Of a DNA stretch of 64,000 bases, positions 43,982 to 56,319 are shown piece by piece. The stretch is from Anaeramoeba flamelloides (Eukaryota > Metamonada > Anaeramoebidae). The stretch's first letter is position 1, and each line of letters starts with the position of its first letter. The DNA lies in the NCBI GenBank assembly GCA_027625915.1, contig JANTQA010000012.1, positions 7,214,501 to 7,278,500 of the forward strand. The letters run 5' to 3'. The notes beneath the pieces were generated by a model, which was not told where the DNA came from, did not search any database, and worked only from the letters and a program-made list of their open reading frames with translations. The translations under genes and the position numbers were made by a program.

Positions 43982-46280
43982 TTTAATTGATATAGAGTAA
44001 CAAATTCCTTTATTAACAACATTAACATTCTCAAAATTAATTTCCTATTTTCAGATTAGAAACATTTTCAGAGTTCAACTTTAGCTTCTTTTTCAAAATA
44101 ACTTCTAATAATCCGTTTTTTTATTCACTTGAACCAATGATTATTTTTTATTTTAATGATTATTCTCAAAATATTTCTTGTTTAAATTCATTTTTTAATA
44201 TAATCTCATAAGTCACAATATTTAATCATGAATAATTTTTTTTTTTTTCGAAAATAAGATTTTAATATTTCTTAAAAAAATAAATATTACAATTTTTCTT
44301 TTTGAGATTCTAGTTATCATCATCTTTTTGTATGTAATAATGTTTTGGGTATATTCCTAATAAAAAAAAATTACAATTTGAAATGGAATCAAATGAATTA
44401 TTTTTTTTTTTTAATTTAGTAATGTTACCAAATAAAAAATTCATTATGTTCATATAGAATCATAATAAAATAATTTTTGATATTTGTAAATAATTTTTCT
44501 TAAAAGGTGGTTTGAAAGGTTGTAAATATTAATAAAAACTGATTTCGTTGAATAAATTTCATCTTATGAAACCAAAATTATATATTTTTAGAGATTCATA
44601 AAAATTACAAAAATAGAATCATTTTTGGAACTCTACTATCGTGGAATAAATCCATTTTTTACCTCTTTAAAAGAAAAAATAATGTTAATAGTAATTATTA
44701 TTTTTTTAGTCTTCAAAATAACTAAAAATTTAATTATTTTTTTATTCAATTATTCTTTTTTAGTCTATTTGCACTTTTTTTGTTCAAGATTCAAAAAAAA
44801 AAAAAAAAAAAAAAAGTAAACTCTTTTATAGCCAAAGTGATCCAGTTTTTTTGTAGTAATGGAACGTGTTCTAAGAGTTTAGTCCCTTATTGTTCTCAAA
44901 ATTAATTTTCGATTTGAGGATCTGATCATTTTTTCTAATTTAAACAATTTTTATTTCTTTAGGTACTTATGTATTTATTTTAAAAAAAAAGTCTATTTGA
45001 AAAAGAAAATATTTGAAATTTGTATTTAACCAATAAAAATTGTGAATTTGTGATTTCTCATAAAATTCGGAAAAGGTTAATAAATCTAATTGTCTACAAT
45101 TTTGATTTTCCTAAATAAATTGAGAAATTTTTCAGGAGATGTTCTCATTTAAGTGTCCAATTTTTTTTATCATTTTTTTTTTTTTTGAAAATGTATTGTT
45201 TGTTCATTTATTTCTTTTATTAATAACAACCCTAAACAAATTATTATTATTATTCCCATTTCTAAACAACCAGATGCTGATTGGTACATTTAAAAAAAAA
45301 CAATTTTTCATTTTTGGTAATGTAACATTGAGTGAAGCTATGTTTATTCTGAAATCTATACATCAAACCAATAAATTTAAGACATATTTCAAAATAAAAT
45401 ATCCAAGGCCCCGTAAAAAAGTATATATTGCTGGGTCATTTTTAAAATGTGAGGGCTTTTTTAAAACTTTTCTCGGGTTTTTTATTGTAAAAAAATGAAA
45501 ACTTGTTATCAAATAATACTTTTTGAAAATTTTATATTGTAAAAATGAAAGTACACGTTCAGTACTAATAATTTTCTCTAGTTTTCTATTGTAAAAAAGC
45601 TATTGCTCAACATTTCAATTGAGGGTATTGATGTTAGAGTTTGAAAAAAAGTACTTTTTTAACAAAATTTCAATCTTTGTTAAAACAGAAAACCATCAAA
45701 AAATTGTAATTCTGACAAAATCTCAAAAAAAAAAAAAAAAATTACTTATTTTTTTAAAAATAGCCATAGTACTTCATTTGAACCGTATTATCTTAAGATA
45801 CTTTTTTTTTTTTTTTTTTTACATCGTTCCCAAGGCTGGTGTAATAATTTTTATCAAACAAGTTACATATTTTAATTTCGTTTTTTAATTTAGAATAAGA
45901 AATCTGTCATTCTGAAGAAAAAAAAATGAAACAAAATTAGAAACTTGTTAGATAAAAAAAATCATGATAGATTTGGAAAAACTCTAGTAATTTGCGATAT
46001 TGTTAATTATTTTATTTAAAAGAGGCCAAATTCTAAAATTTGTTTTTCCACAGGGATTTACTCTATAATTAAAATAAAATATTGAATACCAAACAAGAAA
46101 CAAAAAATCCAACAAAATAAAATGGAATAAGTTTTATTAAATAAGATTACATAAAATAACAAATGTAAATAATCCTAGGTTATTTAAAGAAAAAACACAT
46201 TGTTCAGAAGAATTATTAATGAATAATTATGTTTGTTCATTGGATTAAATTATTTTTTCAATTCAACGACCCAATAATAA
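43982..46280. other. Non-coding, one doubtful exon-like stretch
   Basis: AT-rich. A plus-strand open stretch at about 45274-45495, preceded by an acceptor-like AACAACCAG, encodes MLIGTFKKKQFFIFGNVTLS and continues with KYPRPRKKVYIAG. It is less homopolymeric than its neighbours but matches nothing I know. Not called as a gene. Confidence 0.35.
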
Positions 46281-47528
46281 TTAAAAAAGAAAATTATTAT
46301 CATATTCATAATTAAATGTGAAGTGGTCATCATCAAAAATACCTTCATTTTTATATGATGATAAATAGCAATTATTAAAATTCAATTGGGGTTGTTCCAA
46401 GGGGGGAACAAGATTTTCGTGATAGTCAAGCTTTGAATATTTTAAGCTATTCAAAAATTCTTGGATAGTGTCCTGTAAATAAGTTGTTTCAGATGACTCC
46501 TTTAGGAAAAAATCAAAATGTGGTTTTGAAAAACTCTCAGAAAAAATTTCTTTGTTCTCGCGGCCTGCGATTGAAAATTCTTCTTTTGGTAATGAGGATT
46601 TCACTTCGATATTAAGATCGTGGATATTGTTTTTCATTGGATCCTTTTTTTGTTTAGGTAATGAATTTTTCTTTAGGGTTTTGGTTTGTTGTTCTTGTTT
46701 TTGTTCTTGCTTTTGTTCTTGTTCCTGTTGTTGTGTTTGTTGGTTCGCTGACAAAACCTTTGTATTTTTCATCCCATTTTTTTTAATTCTTTTTTTGACA
46801 ATAATTTTCTTTTTAGATTTTTTTGATAATACCCTTGTTGGGTATCGTCGTTTTCTTTTATTATTTGAACCCACCCTTAATGACTTTGAGTGGCACTTTT
46901 TTTTCGAATGTGTAATTTGGGCTTTGTGGTACTTTTTGCTGTATTCAGTTAATTTCAGGAAAGGCTTTGGTAATTGCGATTTGTTTTGAACAATTTGAAC
47001 GTCAACAATTTCAACAACTTTATCAAAACTTTTCGAGCAATATCTTGATCGTATCCCATTTTTCCTTCTCATAAGAAATTTTGGTGCGTTGGAGTCGATG
47101 TATTGAAAGGCCACAACCATTCCCAGTGGGGGTTCCGCCTTTGCTTTGTTCTCAAAATCTGGGACATAAGTCGAAGAATGGATGATTACAGGTATAAGAT
47201 CAGAATTTATGCTATATCTGTTTTTGTTAGCAACCCAAATACACCTGTCAACTACCTTCTTGTGGGAATAGCTCACAGCACTTGATGGGACATAAAACTG
47301 ATAACTATGATTGTAAATTGTATTTTTGGGTGTTATCTCGAAAAGACCTCGTAATGTTGCATCGGAGTAATGGAAAATCCCTATTTGCCCTAAATTCTTT
47401 TTTGGTTCTTCTATTATTCGGTGGTTCTTTGTCGATCTCGTAACTCTTCTTCTTGTGTCTTTCTTAGAATCATGACCCTTTTGTTTTTGTGTCTTATGGG
47501 TGTTGGACTGTAATTTTGTTGCGTTCAT
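46281..47528 (-). CDS. Rxt3-like histone deacetylase complex subunit
   Basis: Single exon, 415 aa. The N-terminal third is basic (KKDTRRRVTRSTKNHR). Residues about 62-182 match the pattern of the Rxt3 domain of the Rpd3L histone deacetylase complex: FYVPSSAVSY, then VVDRCIWVANKNRYSINSD followed by LIPVIIHSSTYVP (family form R-x-x-W-G-x-x-x-Y-x-x-x-S-D ... H-S-G), then EPPLGMVVAFQYID and the NGIRSR motif at 157-162. The usual Gly after Trp is Val here and the HSG is HSS, so it is divergent. After the domain come a basic nuclear-localisation-like stretch (NNKRKRRYPTR, 223-235), a Gln/Glu/Lys run and an acidic aromatic tail. Expected to act in the nucleus as a scaffold of a deacetylase complex. 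Confidence 0.75.
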   Translation of the reverse strand: MNATKLQSNTHKTQKQKGHDSKKDTRRRVTRSTKNHRIIEEPKKNLGQIGIFHYSDATLRGLFEITPKNTIYNHSYQFYVPSSAVSYSHKKVVDRCIWVANKNRYSINSDLIPVIIHSSTYVPDFENKAKAEPPLGMVVAFQYIDSNAPKFLMRRKNGIRSRYCSKSFDKVVEIVDVQIVQNKSQLPKPFLKLTEYSKKYHKAQITHSKKKCHSKSLRVGSNNKRKRRYPTRVLSKKSKKKIIVKKRIKKNGMKNTKVLSANQQTQQQEQEQKQEQKQEQQTKTLKKNSLPKQKKDPMKNNIHDLNIEVKSSLPKEEFSIAGRENKEIFSESFSKPHFDFFLKESSETTYLQDTIQEFLNSLKYSKLDYHENLVPPLEQPQLNFNNCYLSSYKNEGIFDDDHFTFNYEYDNNFLF

Positions 47529-50500
47529 TTTTAATTAATTTTGAATTCGTTAAGGAGTTATGATACAATGAAAATGCGGGAAAAGTGATCTGTTTTTTTT
47601 TTACGAAAAAGGGATGTAATTAAAAAAGAAAAACTTTTCGTGGAACTTAAAAAAAAATGAGCTTTATTTCTCTGAATTTAACCTAATTAGGAAACAATCA
47701 ATTTAAAGTATTCACACTATAGATGCTTTATCTCTTCCATAAACTGTTTTCAAAATAAACTTATCGATTTCCAAATATAAATTAAATAGAAAAAATTTTC
47801 ATTTTGTCTTAAAACTTATCGGTCTTTGGAGTTTAAAGGGTCAATTTGAAAAGTCGTTAAAGTTGTTTGGTAAACTCTTCTGATCATACAAATCATTTTG
47901 GTCATATCTTTCTAGTTAATACGTAAAATTAAAATTAAAGAGATCGCTTCTAAAAGAATAGTAAAGGAAAAGTTTTCTTTTATATTTGGTAATTTGGTGA
48001 AATTTTAATGATAATCTCAATGCAAATATTTTTTATAGAAAAATAAATGTAAATTTTAATCAATTATCTTTTGAGTTATGTTAATTGGTAGTTTTGTTCT
48101 TAAGAAGGTAATTATTACTTTTTGAAAAGATTTTTTCTAAAAAATGGAGAAAATATTGATCTATTTCCTCAAACAATTGTTTTAATTCTCAAACAATTTT
48201 TCCAAAAATTTTGTTTCATGATTTTTAAAAGTGTTATTTTGAGATGCTTTATAGAGTTCTTTCAATGGTTTTTTATTGTCTTTTGAAAACTTTTATTCTG
48301 TGCTTTTTGAAATTTTCGTTTTGATAATTCCACACTTTAAAATCAAAATCTTTATGAAACAAATTTTCTAACTTTATTGAATTCTTGTTGTTTTCTTTGG
48401 ATCAGTAATCTATTGATCAGATTTACTTATTGGATTTTTTCCAAAATGGATTATTTTAAATTTTTAAATAAATTGTTCAGATTCTTGATCTGAAAATGAT
48501 GTAATTTCAAAGTTTGGTCCATATAGTAAAGTCTCTTTTCTCTTTTTAGTCATTGTTGTGGTTTCTTGTTCCAAAAATTCTGTTTTTAAGAGAATCTATT
48601 CCATTTCTTCTCAAAAATTAATGTACACAATCTCAAAATCTGAAAAAAAGTATTTTCTGGACAACTGAAATCAACAGAATAAGTAATTAACTTGAAAAAA
48701 ATTAAAAAATATCAAACCAACAAAACTTCACTCTTACTTAAAATCTCATGAATAGGTGAAGGAAAAAAAAGAATCTAACTAGAGTGTAGGTTCATTTTTT
48801 CTAAACCACTGATTGATTTTTGATATTCAAAAAGGCTTGAAAAATTGCAACATGTTATCGTTTTTTCAATTTGGTATTCTAAAATTACATTAGGATTGAA
48901 GAATCACTCTTATATAAATACGAACAAAAAGGGGAACGACTCAATTAAATAAAGACATGAAAAACAATCTTTTTAGTAAAATTTCCGATGTAATAGAAAA
49001 AAAAAGAAAGAAGTTGAAGCGAAAATTTTTTCATAATCAAACAGTAAAATAATGAAATTGTCTTCTTCTTTAAAGAAAAATTTTGGTTGATGGTTTGATA
49101 TTCAGATGATTCAACTGATTGAGAATTTTCTACAAACTTTTTCAAGTCTTTAGAATTTAAATCATGTGTAATCTAAATTTGGTTTTTTTTGCAAAAAAAA
49201 AAGTGATTATCATTTTACCCTCTTTTTTTTTCTCAAAACAGATTTTATGAAATATTGACATTAATGAGAAAATATAATCCTCCAATACTTGTTTGCTATT
49301 GTTGTTGAGTATTATCGATCATGAACCATAAATAAGTTTATAATATTTTAAATTTCTTATTGTATCACAAATTCAAGCTTTATGTTACACTCAAACTTTG
49401 AATGAGTGGGCGTACAAGTTTTAATTTTTAAAGGGGTAAATAAGACCAAAGAGAATTTTTTATTCGAAACGTTTTTCCTTTTTTGTAGTAAATATTATTG
49501 ATTTAAAAGAAAGGAATTTTTTTTTCTTAATTCGTTACCCCCTTTATCAATATTCTCATTAAAAATTCTCAAGATGAAAAAATGAACGAGCTTATAGTGT
49601 GTTTGGTATTTTTTGAATCGCATAGATAAACAAAATTAATTTATTATGGTAATAGTATGTTTTAAACAAAAATGAAATCATTTAAAGATTGTGTAAAAAA
49701 TTTTTTTTTGAAATTTGTGTTTTGGTTGATGAATTGGATGAGTTAACCTCAATCTTAACAATTTAGTCATTTCATTTTCTTTTTAGAAATCCAAAATTTA
49801 CATGTTTCCAATATAAAACTCAAAAAAAGTAACAAATTATTTTTCTTTAAAATTAAGTTAATTCTTGAAAATAGTGTTACAACGTATTTGTAGTTTTATG
49901 ATGGAAAGTCTTGATTTTGAAAAATTACATTTTTTTTTTTGTTCTTATTTTTATTATTCCAATTCTAATATCAACAAATAAAACCAATTGAAGTGTATGT
50001 GATTAAAGAAACTAAAAAATGATAGAAGTTTAACAAAAGTTTCTCAATTAAAGTGAGATCTATTAAGCAAATATTTCTAATGCTCTAAGGATGTAAAAAG
50101 TTGTTTTTAATTGAAAAAAATGAAATAAAAATTTTCAGAAAGAATAATTTCAATTTTAAAAAATTTTATTTCGTAAATTGTTTAGCCTTTTTCACAAGAA
50201 ACCCTTCTATCAATTTAAATCATATTTGTCAAAAAAAAATTGATTTTGGATTTTAAGGGTTAAATTACATAATTCTCAATTATCTTTGAAAAAATTTTAT
50301 TTTGAAAAAATGGAATTAACAGGTAAATAAGAAAGTATCCTTTTACCCTTCTCAATAATTTGAATCGATAAAACCTTACTGACAAAAGAATTTTTTGAGG
50401 GACACAAGATATCAAAACTTCGAAACCCCAATACCATCAACTATTTCATTTATGAAACGAAATAAGTCAATCGGAGTCGAATCTTTAATATTTTCAATTT

Positions 50501-52536
50501 TTTAAAAACTTTTTTTTTATTAAAAAATTTTTGTTCTTATTAAATTACAGTTTTGGATCAAGAAATGTGTTTAGTTGAATATTTTAAATTAACCAAAGAT
50601 ATAAACCAATAAATAGACATGAAAAGGTGTGTATTTGAAACAAAAATTTTCTTATTTAATACCAAGCAAGAAAGATCTCCTTTACTAGATAAATTTGTTG
50701 AAATCAATAATGAAAAAAAAAAAAATCGAATAAAGTCTATTTTTGACGATTTTTTTGTTCTTTATCTATTTAGTTTGGTTCTAATTAAGAAATATCACCT
50801 TTCCAAAAAAACTTGTTTAAATAAAGTGAGAAAAAAAAAAAAATTGATAAAAGTTTTTTTATATTTTTCAAAGGATTTTTCTTCTTTTTGTTCTTAGTCT
50901 GGATGAGCGCAAAACGGTTTATAGACTATCTTGAATTTACCGCCCCTTTACTATTTATTTTTATTTAATAAAAACCTTTTTTACAAATTTGTTTTCAAAA
51001 TTCAAATTTCTAATATTTTTATCCAACTAAAGCCAAAAAAAAAGAATACAGTATCAAAGATTAAAGGAAAATAAAGGGATTGAATTTTCTAAACCAACAA
51101 ACAAATTCAAATGATCGACCCAAAGCAAAGGACAAATTGAGAAAAAAATTTCAATCAGATTCAGAATTATTTTTAGTTTTCTCAATTTCATGGAAAATAA
51201 ATTGTTTCAAAACCCAAACAAATACATAATTCATGGAACCGTATTTCTGATGAATATTACAAATAATATCCGATTTTCTGAAAAAAACAAACTAATTAAA
51301 AGAATCAAAGAAAAAAAGGATTATTAAAATTCACATTATAGTAATTTTACAAATAGTAAGTATAGTAGAATATATACCCGTGTTTTTTATTTTAACCCAG
51401 TATTATTACGAAAATTTAATTCATGCAAAAAATATTGTCAGACTTTAGAAGAAAAGAAACAAATCAATGTGATGAAAACAGTATATAAACAAGAAATATG
51501 GTTCTTTAAAGAAATTTTAAAAAAGAATTATGAAGATAATGAAAGATGTAAATGTTATTTTTTGACAAATAAGTAAGAAAAGGATCATTTTTTGAATTTT
51601 GAGATATTTTCAAACAGCTATTTCAAATTTATATACATTCCAATATTGAAAAAGCAACTGTAAATCACATTTAGTCCAATTAAAATTATTGTCTTGTATT
51701 TATCGATTGAAACTCAAATTTGGAAATACTAAAATCAAATTTTGGCTTGATCATTGAAGAATACAAAAGATGTAAAATTTGTCTAAATTGTGAAAATTTT
51801 TGCATTTTTTTCGAAAAGAAATTCCAAGTGTGAAAATTTTAACTGAGATTATGGAACTCTTTCAAGAAATATTTTATACACAACCCCCCGCCTTTCCCCA
51901 AATCTGTAGTAATTAACTTTTAAAATAATTTTTAACAAATATTCCAATTTACAAAGGTAAACAATCGACGAACTAACTATGTGGATTTAAGACCGACAAT
52001 CCATCAAGTGTGAAAAAAAAAAAATTATCGTTTTTTAGGTGTAACGACTAATTATCTTGATCGACTAAAAAACTAATAACAATAATACAAAAAAAGAAAA
52101 GAAAAATAAATAAAAAACAGTTTGATAATATTAAGACTATTATTTATTCAATTGAAAGAATTGAAAAAAAAAATTAACAAACTTTAAAATATTTTCAAAA
52201 TTACAATTTTTTTTGGTGTATTTATTTTTAGTGTTTGAATTTACAAATCGTTAACTTTTATATTAATAAAAGTAAAATTATGGTTAAAATCATTGTAAAT
52301 CTCTTTTTTTAATAAAATTAGTTCCAATTGTGCACATCTATGGCATGGAGGTATAATAAAGTGTTACAAATACTAAAATAAAACATATCTATTTGTCTTC
52401 TTGAAAATCGTGTAGATCGTTCCAACTTCCCTTTTTCGGATGAAGATGAATATCTTGTGGTTTGTGTATAAATTTGAATGTGCTTTTAAAGTTGTAATTA
52501 ATAAATAATAAAAGATATTAATTCTTTATGTAATTT
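47529..52536. other. Long non-coding stretch, with weak hints of exons at 50.6-51.6 kb
   Basis: No gene could be established. Frames worth noting on the plus strand: 50619-50897 (starts MKRCVFETKIFLFNTKQER), a WMSAKRFIDYLEFTAPLL stretch directly after the acceptor-like TTGTTCTTAG near 50887-50896, 51189-51325 (starts MENKLFQNPNKYIIHG), and 51394-51576 (contains KQEIWFFKEILKKNYEDNER). They could be exons of one unknown gene, but splice phases were not worked out and no domain is recognisable. Confidence 0.35.
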
Positions 52537-55500
52537 TTATTTTTTTTTCGATAATGTTCGTTGTTTATTCGCATACTTAACAAGTTGTTTATCGATTGGC
52601 AGACCTTTTCTAATTCTAATTTTATCAATTATTCTTTTTGCAACATTAACACTTTGTATACCCTCGGTTTGCTGTTCGCCAAATTCTTCAAGTTCTTCTT
52701 CGGTTGATGGCTTCCAAAACGGATCAATATCTAAAATTTCCCAAGAATCAAACGATAATTGTGGAGAGGCATAACCACTTGTCATATTTCTTAAATTAAC
52801 AGCAAAACCAAAGCTTTCAATAACGGGCAAATGTGCAGTAATTTTGATCAGCATTGTCCCCTCTTTCATGTCTTCATTTATAATCTTTGCCCTCCTGCTA
52901 TTTAAAACATCGTATACCCGGCCAATAACTTCTTGGTGTGCATGAATTTCACAGATATATAGTGGCTCAACCAATCTCATTGGGTGACTTTTCATTCCTT
53001 TGAAACATCCATCTTTTATTGCCGAGATAACTTGGCCTGAAAAGGGTCCATATTGATCTTTGCCAAAAAGCTTTTGTTCATCTATTTTTAAGAGGTTATC
53101 AACAAATTCCTCTTCCACTTTCTCTTCTCCCTTTTCATCTATACCTTCATCCTCATCTTCGTCCTCATCATATTCTTCATCCTCATCTTCATCATCATCC
53201 TCATCGTATTCCTCATCCTCGTCATATTCTTCATCCTCGTCATATTCTTCATCCTCATCATATTCTTCATCCTCGTCGTATTCTTCATCTTCATCATCTT
53301 CATCATCTTCATCATCTTCGTCATCCTCATCATATTCTTCATCCTCATCGTATTCTTCATCTTCATCATCTTTGTCTTCTTCATTATATTCCTCATCCTC
53401 ATCATATTCATCATCTTCCTCGTCTTCGTCATATTCTTCATCTTCATCTTCATCATTTTCATTCTCTTTCTCATTTTCATTTTCCTGTTCATCTTCATCC
53501 TTATCTTGGTTATTTTCATCAATGTCTTTGTTTAATTTCTCATTTTTTTTTTTAAATTCAATTTCAATATCTTTTTCATTTTCATTATTATTTTCATCTT
53601 CATCTTCATTTCCCTTTTCTTCTTCTTTTTTATTTTTTTCTACCGTTTGTTTGACATTTTCATTTTCATTTTTATTTTCTGTTTCTGTTTCTTTTTCCTT
53701 TTCGTTCTCAGTTTCTTCCACTTTTAAAAGTGATTTGGCAAATTCAATTTTATCAACTGTTATGCAAACACCAATAACAGGCTCGTTACATAATGAACCA
53801 GATTCCGTTCCAAGCGAAAACCCAGCAATAATTGATTTTTCAAGTTTTTCTGTAATATTATTCATTAAAATTTTTTTTGTATCATAATTTTTTAATATTG
53901 GATTTATTGGTTTGTGTTGATAATTATCAAGATTATTTAATAAAACATTTGATCCAATTTCATCTGGACCTAAAGCCCACAATTTTTTAAAATTCTTTTT
54001 CCAAATTTCACCAGCCTTCAAGAATTCCTTTTTTAACTTTTTTTTAAATTCCATTATTTCATTAAACAAAATATCCTTTTGAAAATTTTTTTTTGAAGAT
54101 TTCAAATATAATTTGTTTCGAATTATAAAGCTTTCAATTAATTTTTCGTTATTATTCAAAAAGTTTGTAATATTTTTCGGGAGTGCTTCGACTGTTAAGG
54201 TGATTTTACATTTTTTATTTGCAGTGAAAACCTCAATGATCTTTGGCTGGGTATGAAGGATAGTTTCTTTAAATGGCACGATTGGCTCTGAAGTGTGTAA
54301 TTTGACTCTGCAATATTTTTTTTTTAAATCTTCAAGGCAGCGATCCATGTGAACTTCGCCTGTTGCGATGATTACGTATTCCCCTGTTTTTTGTAGCACG
54401 ATTTCTACGCTTGAATCGGATTGGTTAAGCAATTTTAAGCCCTTTAATAGGGTTTTTTGTTCCAATGGGTTTTTTGGCTCGATGGCGACACGTACAATTG
54501 GCTTGACAGATTTCATCAAGGAGGGGAAGCATTCAATTGATTTATTAGTTGTCAGGGTCCCCGTTCTTGGGATGTATTTTGCTATTTCGCCACCAATACC
54601 AAAAATGTTTCCCGCCGGTACCTCGTCTACCAGTTCTAGCCTGTCCCCCATTAAAAGATACAAATCGCCTTTGTTGATTTTGAAAGTTTTGGAGTATTTC
54701 TTTGGGAATTCTGGGTTATATTTTGGAAGTAAAACGTGTATTTCAGACCCTGTTTTAATAACACCGCTAAATATTCTTGAAAAGCAAACGAACATGTGTT
54801 CATTTTCTTTTTCCTTGTCTTTTTTGTTTTCGTTTTCGTTTTCGTTTTCTTTTTCTTTTTCGCTTTCCTTTTCTTCTTCCTTATCCTTTTCTGTTTTCGT
54901 TTCATTTTCGTTTTTCGTTTCTTTATTTCTTTGTCGAAGGCGTTTTAAGGCTTCTTCTCGTGTCATTCTGTTTTTCATTTTTTTAATTTGTTCAATACTG
55001 TCAGGATTTGCACTAAAAATTTTCCCAACATAAATAAAGCAATCATTTTTTGGATTTGGATCGCAGTTCAAAATAGCATTTTCAAATCTTTCATTATTAC
55101 TTTTCTTGTTCATTTGCTTCCAAATTCTTGGGATCCTTGTTTTCTGGGCAATATCGGGACTTGGTAAATGTGTAATCACTAAATCCAATATGCATCTTGA
55201 AATGGGTATCCATTTCGAAAAAATGGATTTAATAACTGACTGGCGATGCTTGGGTAATAATTCTCTCTTTTTAACAATTAAATTTAATTTTTGGATCATT
55301 TTTTCTAATTGTTGTTGATTTTCCTTGATTAAATATTGATCCTTAATATTAAAATAGATCTTATTATATAATTCCCAAATTGGGTTCAATATAAATTGCA
55401 CAAACATGGGCACAGATTTTTTTCTTGGGGGTGTTTTTTGAATTCTTCCTGTTTTTGGGTGTAAATAGTATTCCCCGAATAATGCCCTTTCCAGCATTTT

Positions 55501-56286
55501 TTTATTCATTTTCATTTTTTTGGAATACATTTCTGCAAAAATTTCAATTGTAAATGCCCACCCATCAATAAAACTTGCAAAGGCAATGTTTTTATTTTCT
55601 ATTGAAAAAAATAATTTTCTTTCTTGTTCTAAATCAATTTCTGTTGAATTAATTTTAATCTTGTTGTTTTCATTTTCATTTTCATTTTTATTTACATTTT
55701 CATTATCATCATTCTCAGTAGACACAACAGTCTCTTCGATCGAAAGTGAACCAATTACAGCATTTACCTGTTCAATTACTTTATTGATTTGATAATATGC
55801 TTCTTGTGGTGACATTTTTAATTTAGTAATTAATTTGTCTATTTTATTTAATACAAGGATAGGCTTTAACCCTTCATTCCACGCCTGTCTAAGCACAACT
55901 TGTGTTTGAACGCATACTTCTTCAACTACATCAACTACAATTATGGCCCCATCAGTTAACCTATGAATTTGATGTATATATGTTATTATAGTTTTTGAAT
56001 TAATAATAAATAAAATTTTAGACTTTTTTCACATAATTGTATGCTATTGTATTTGAAAATAATAATATCTTAATTTTCGATTTCCTTTGTGAAAAAATAT
56101 AAAATCCAAAAAAATATGTTGGCAGTTTGAGAGAAATTACTGTAATAATTCTTTTTTCTTCATAATTTTGAATTTTTTTATTTAATGTAAATTAATAAAC
56201 GGGGGGTAAAGTAACAGGAGGGGATATAATTATAGTAGATATGATTTCTTTCAATTCGATTTTTTCAGTGTTTAAATTGACTTTAT

Positions 56287-56319
<33 letters not shown>

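Noticed and set aside
53060-53887. Serine-rich 275-aa plus-strand protein
   Set aside because: Exact antisense shadow of the Asp/Glu repeat of EFL1.
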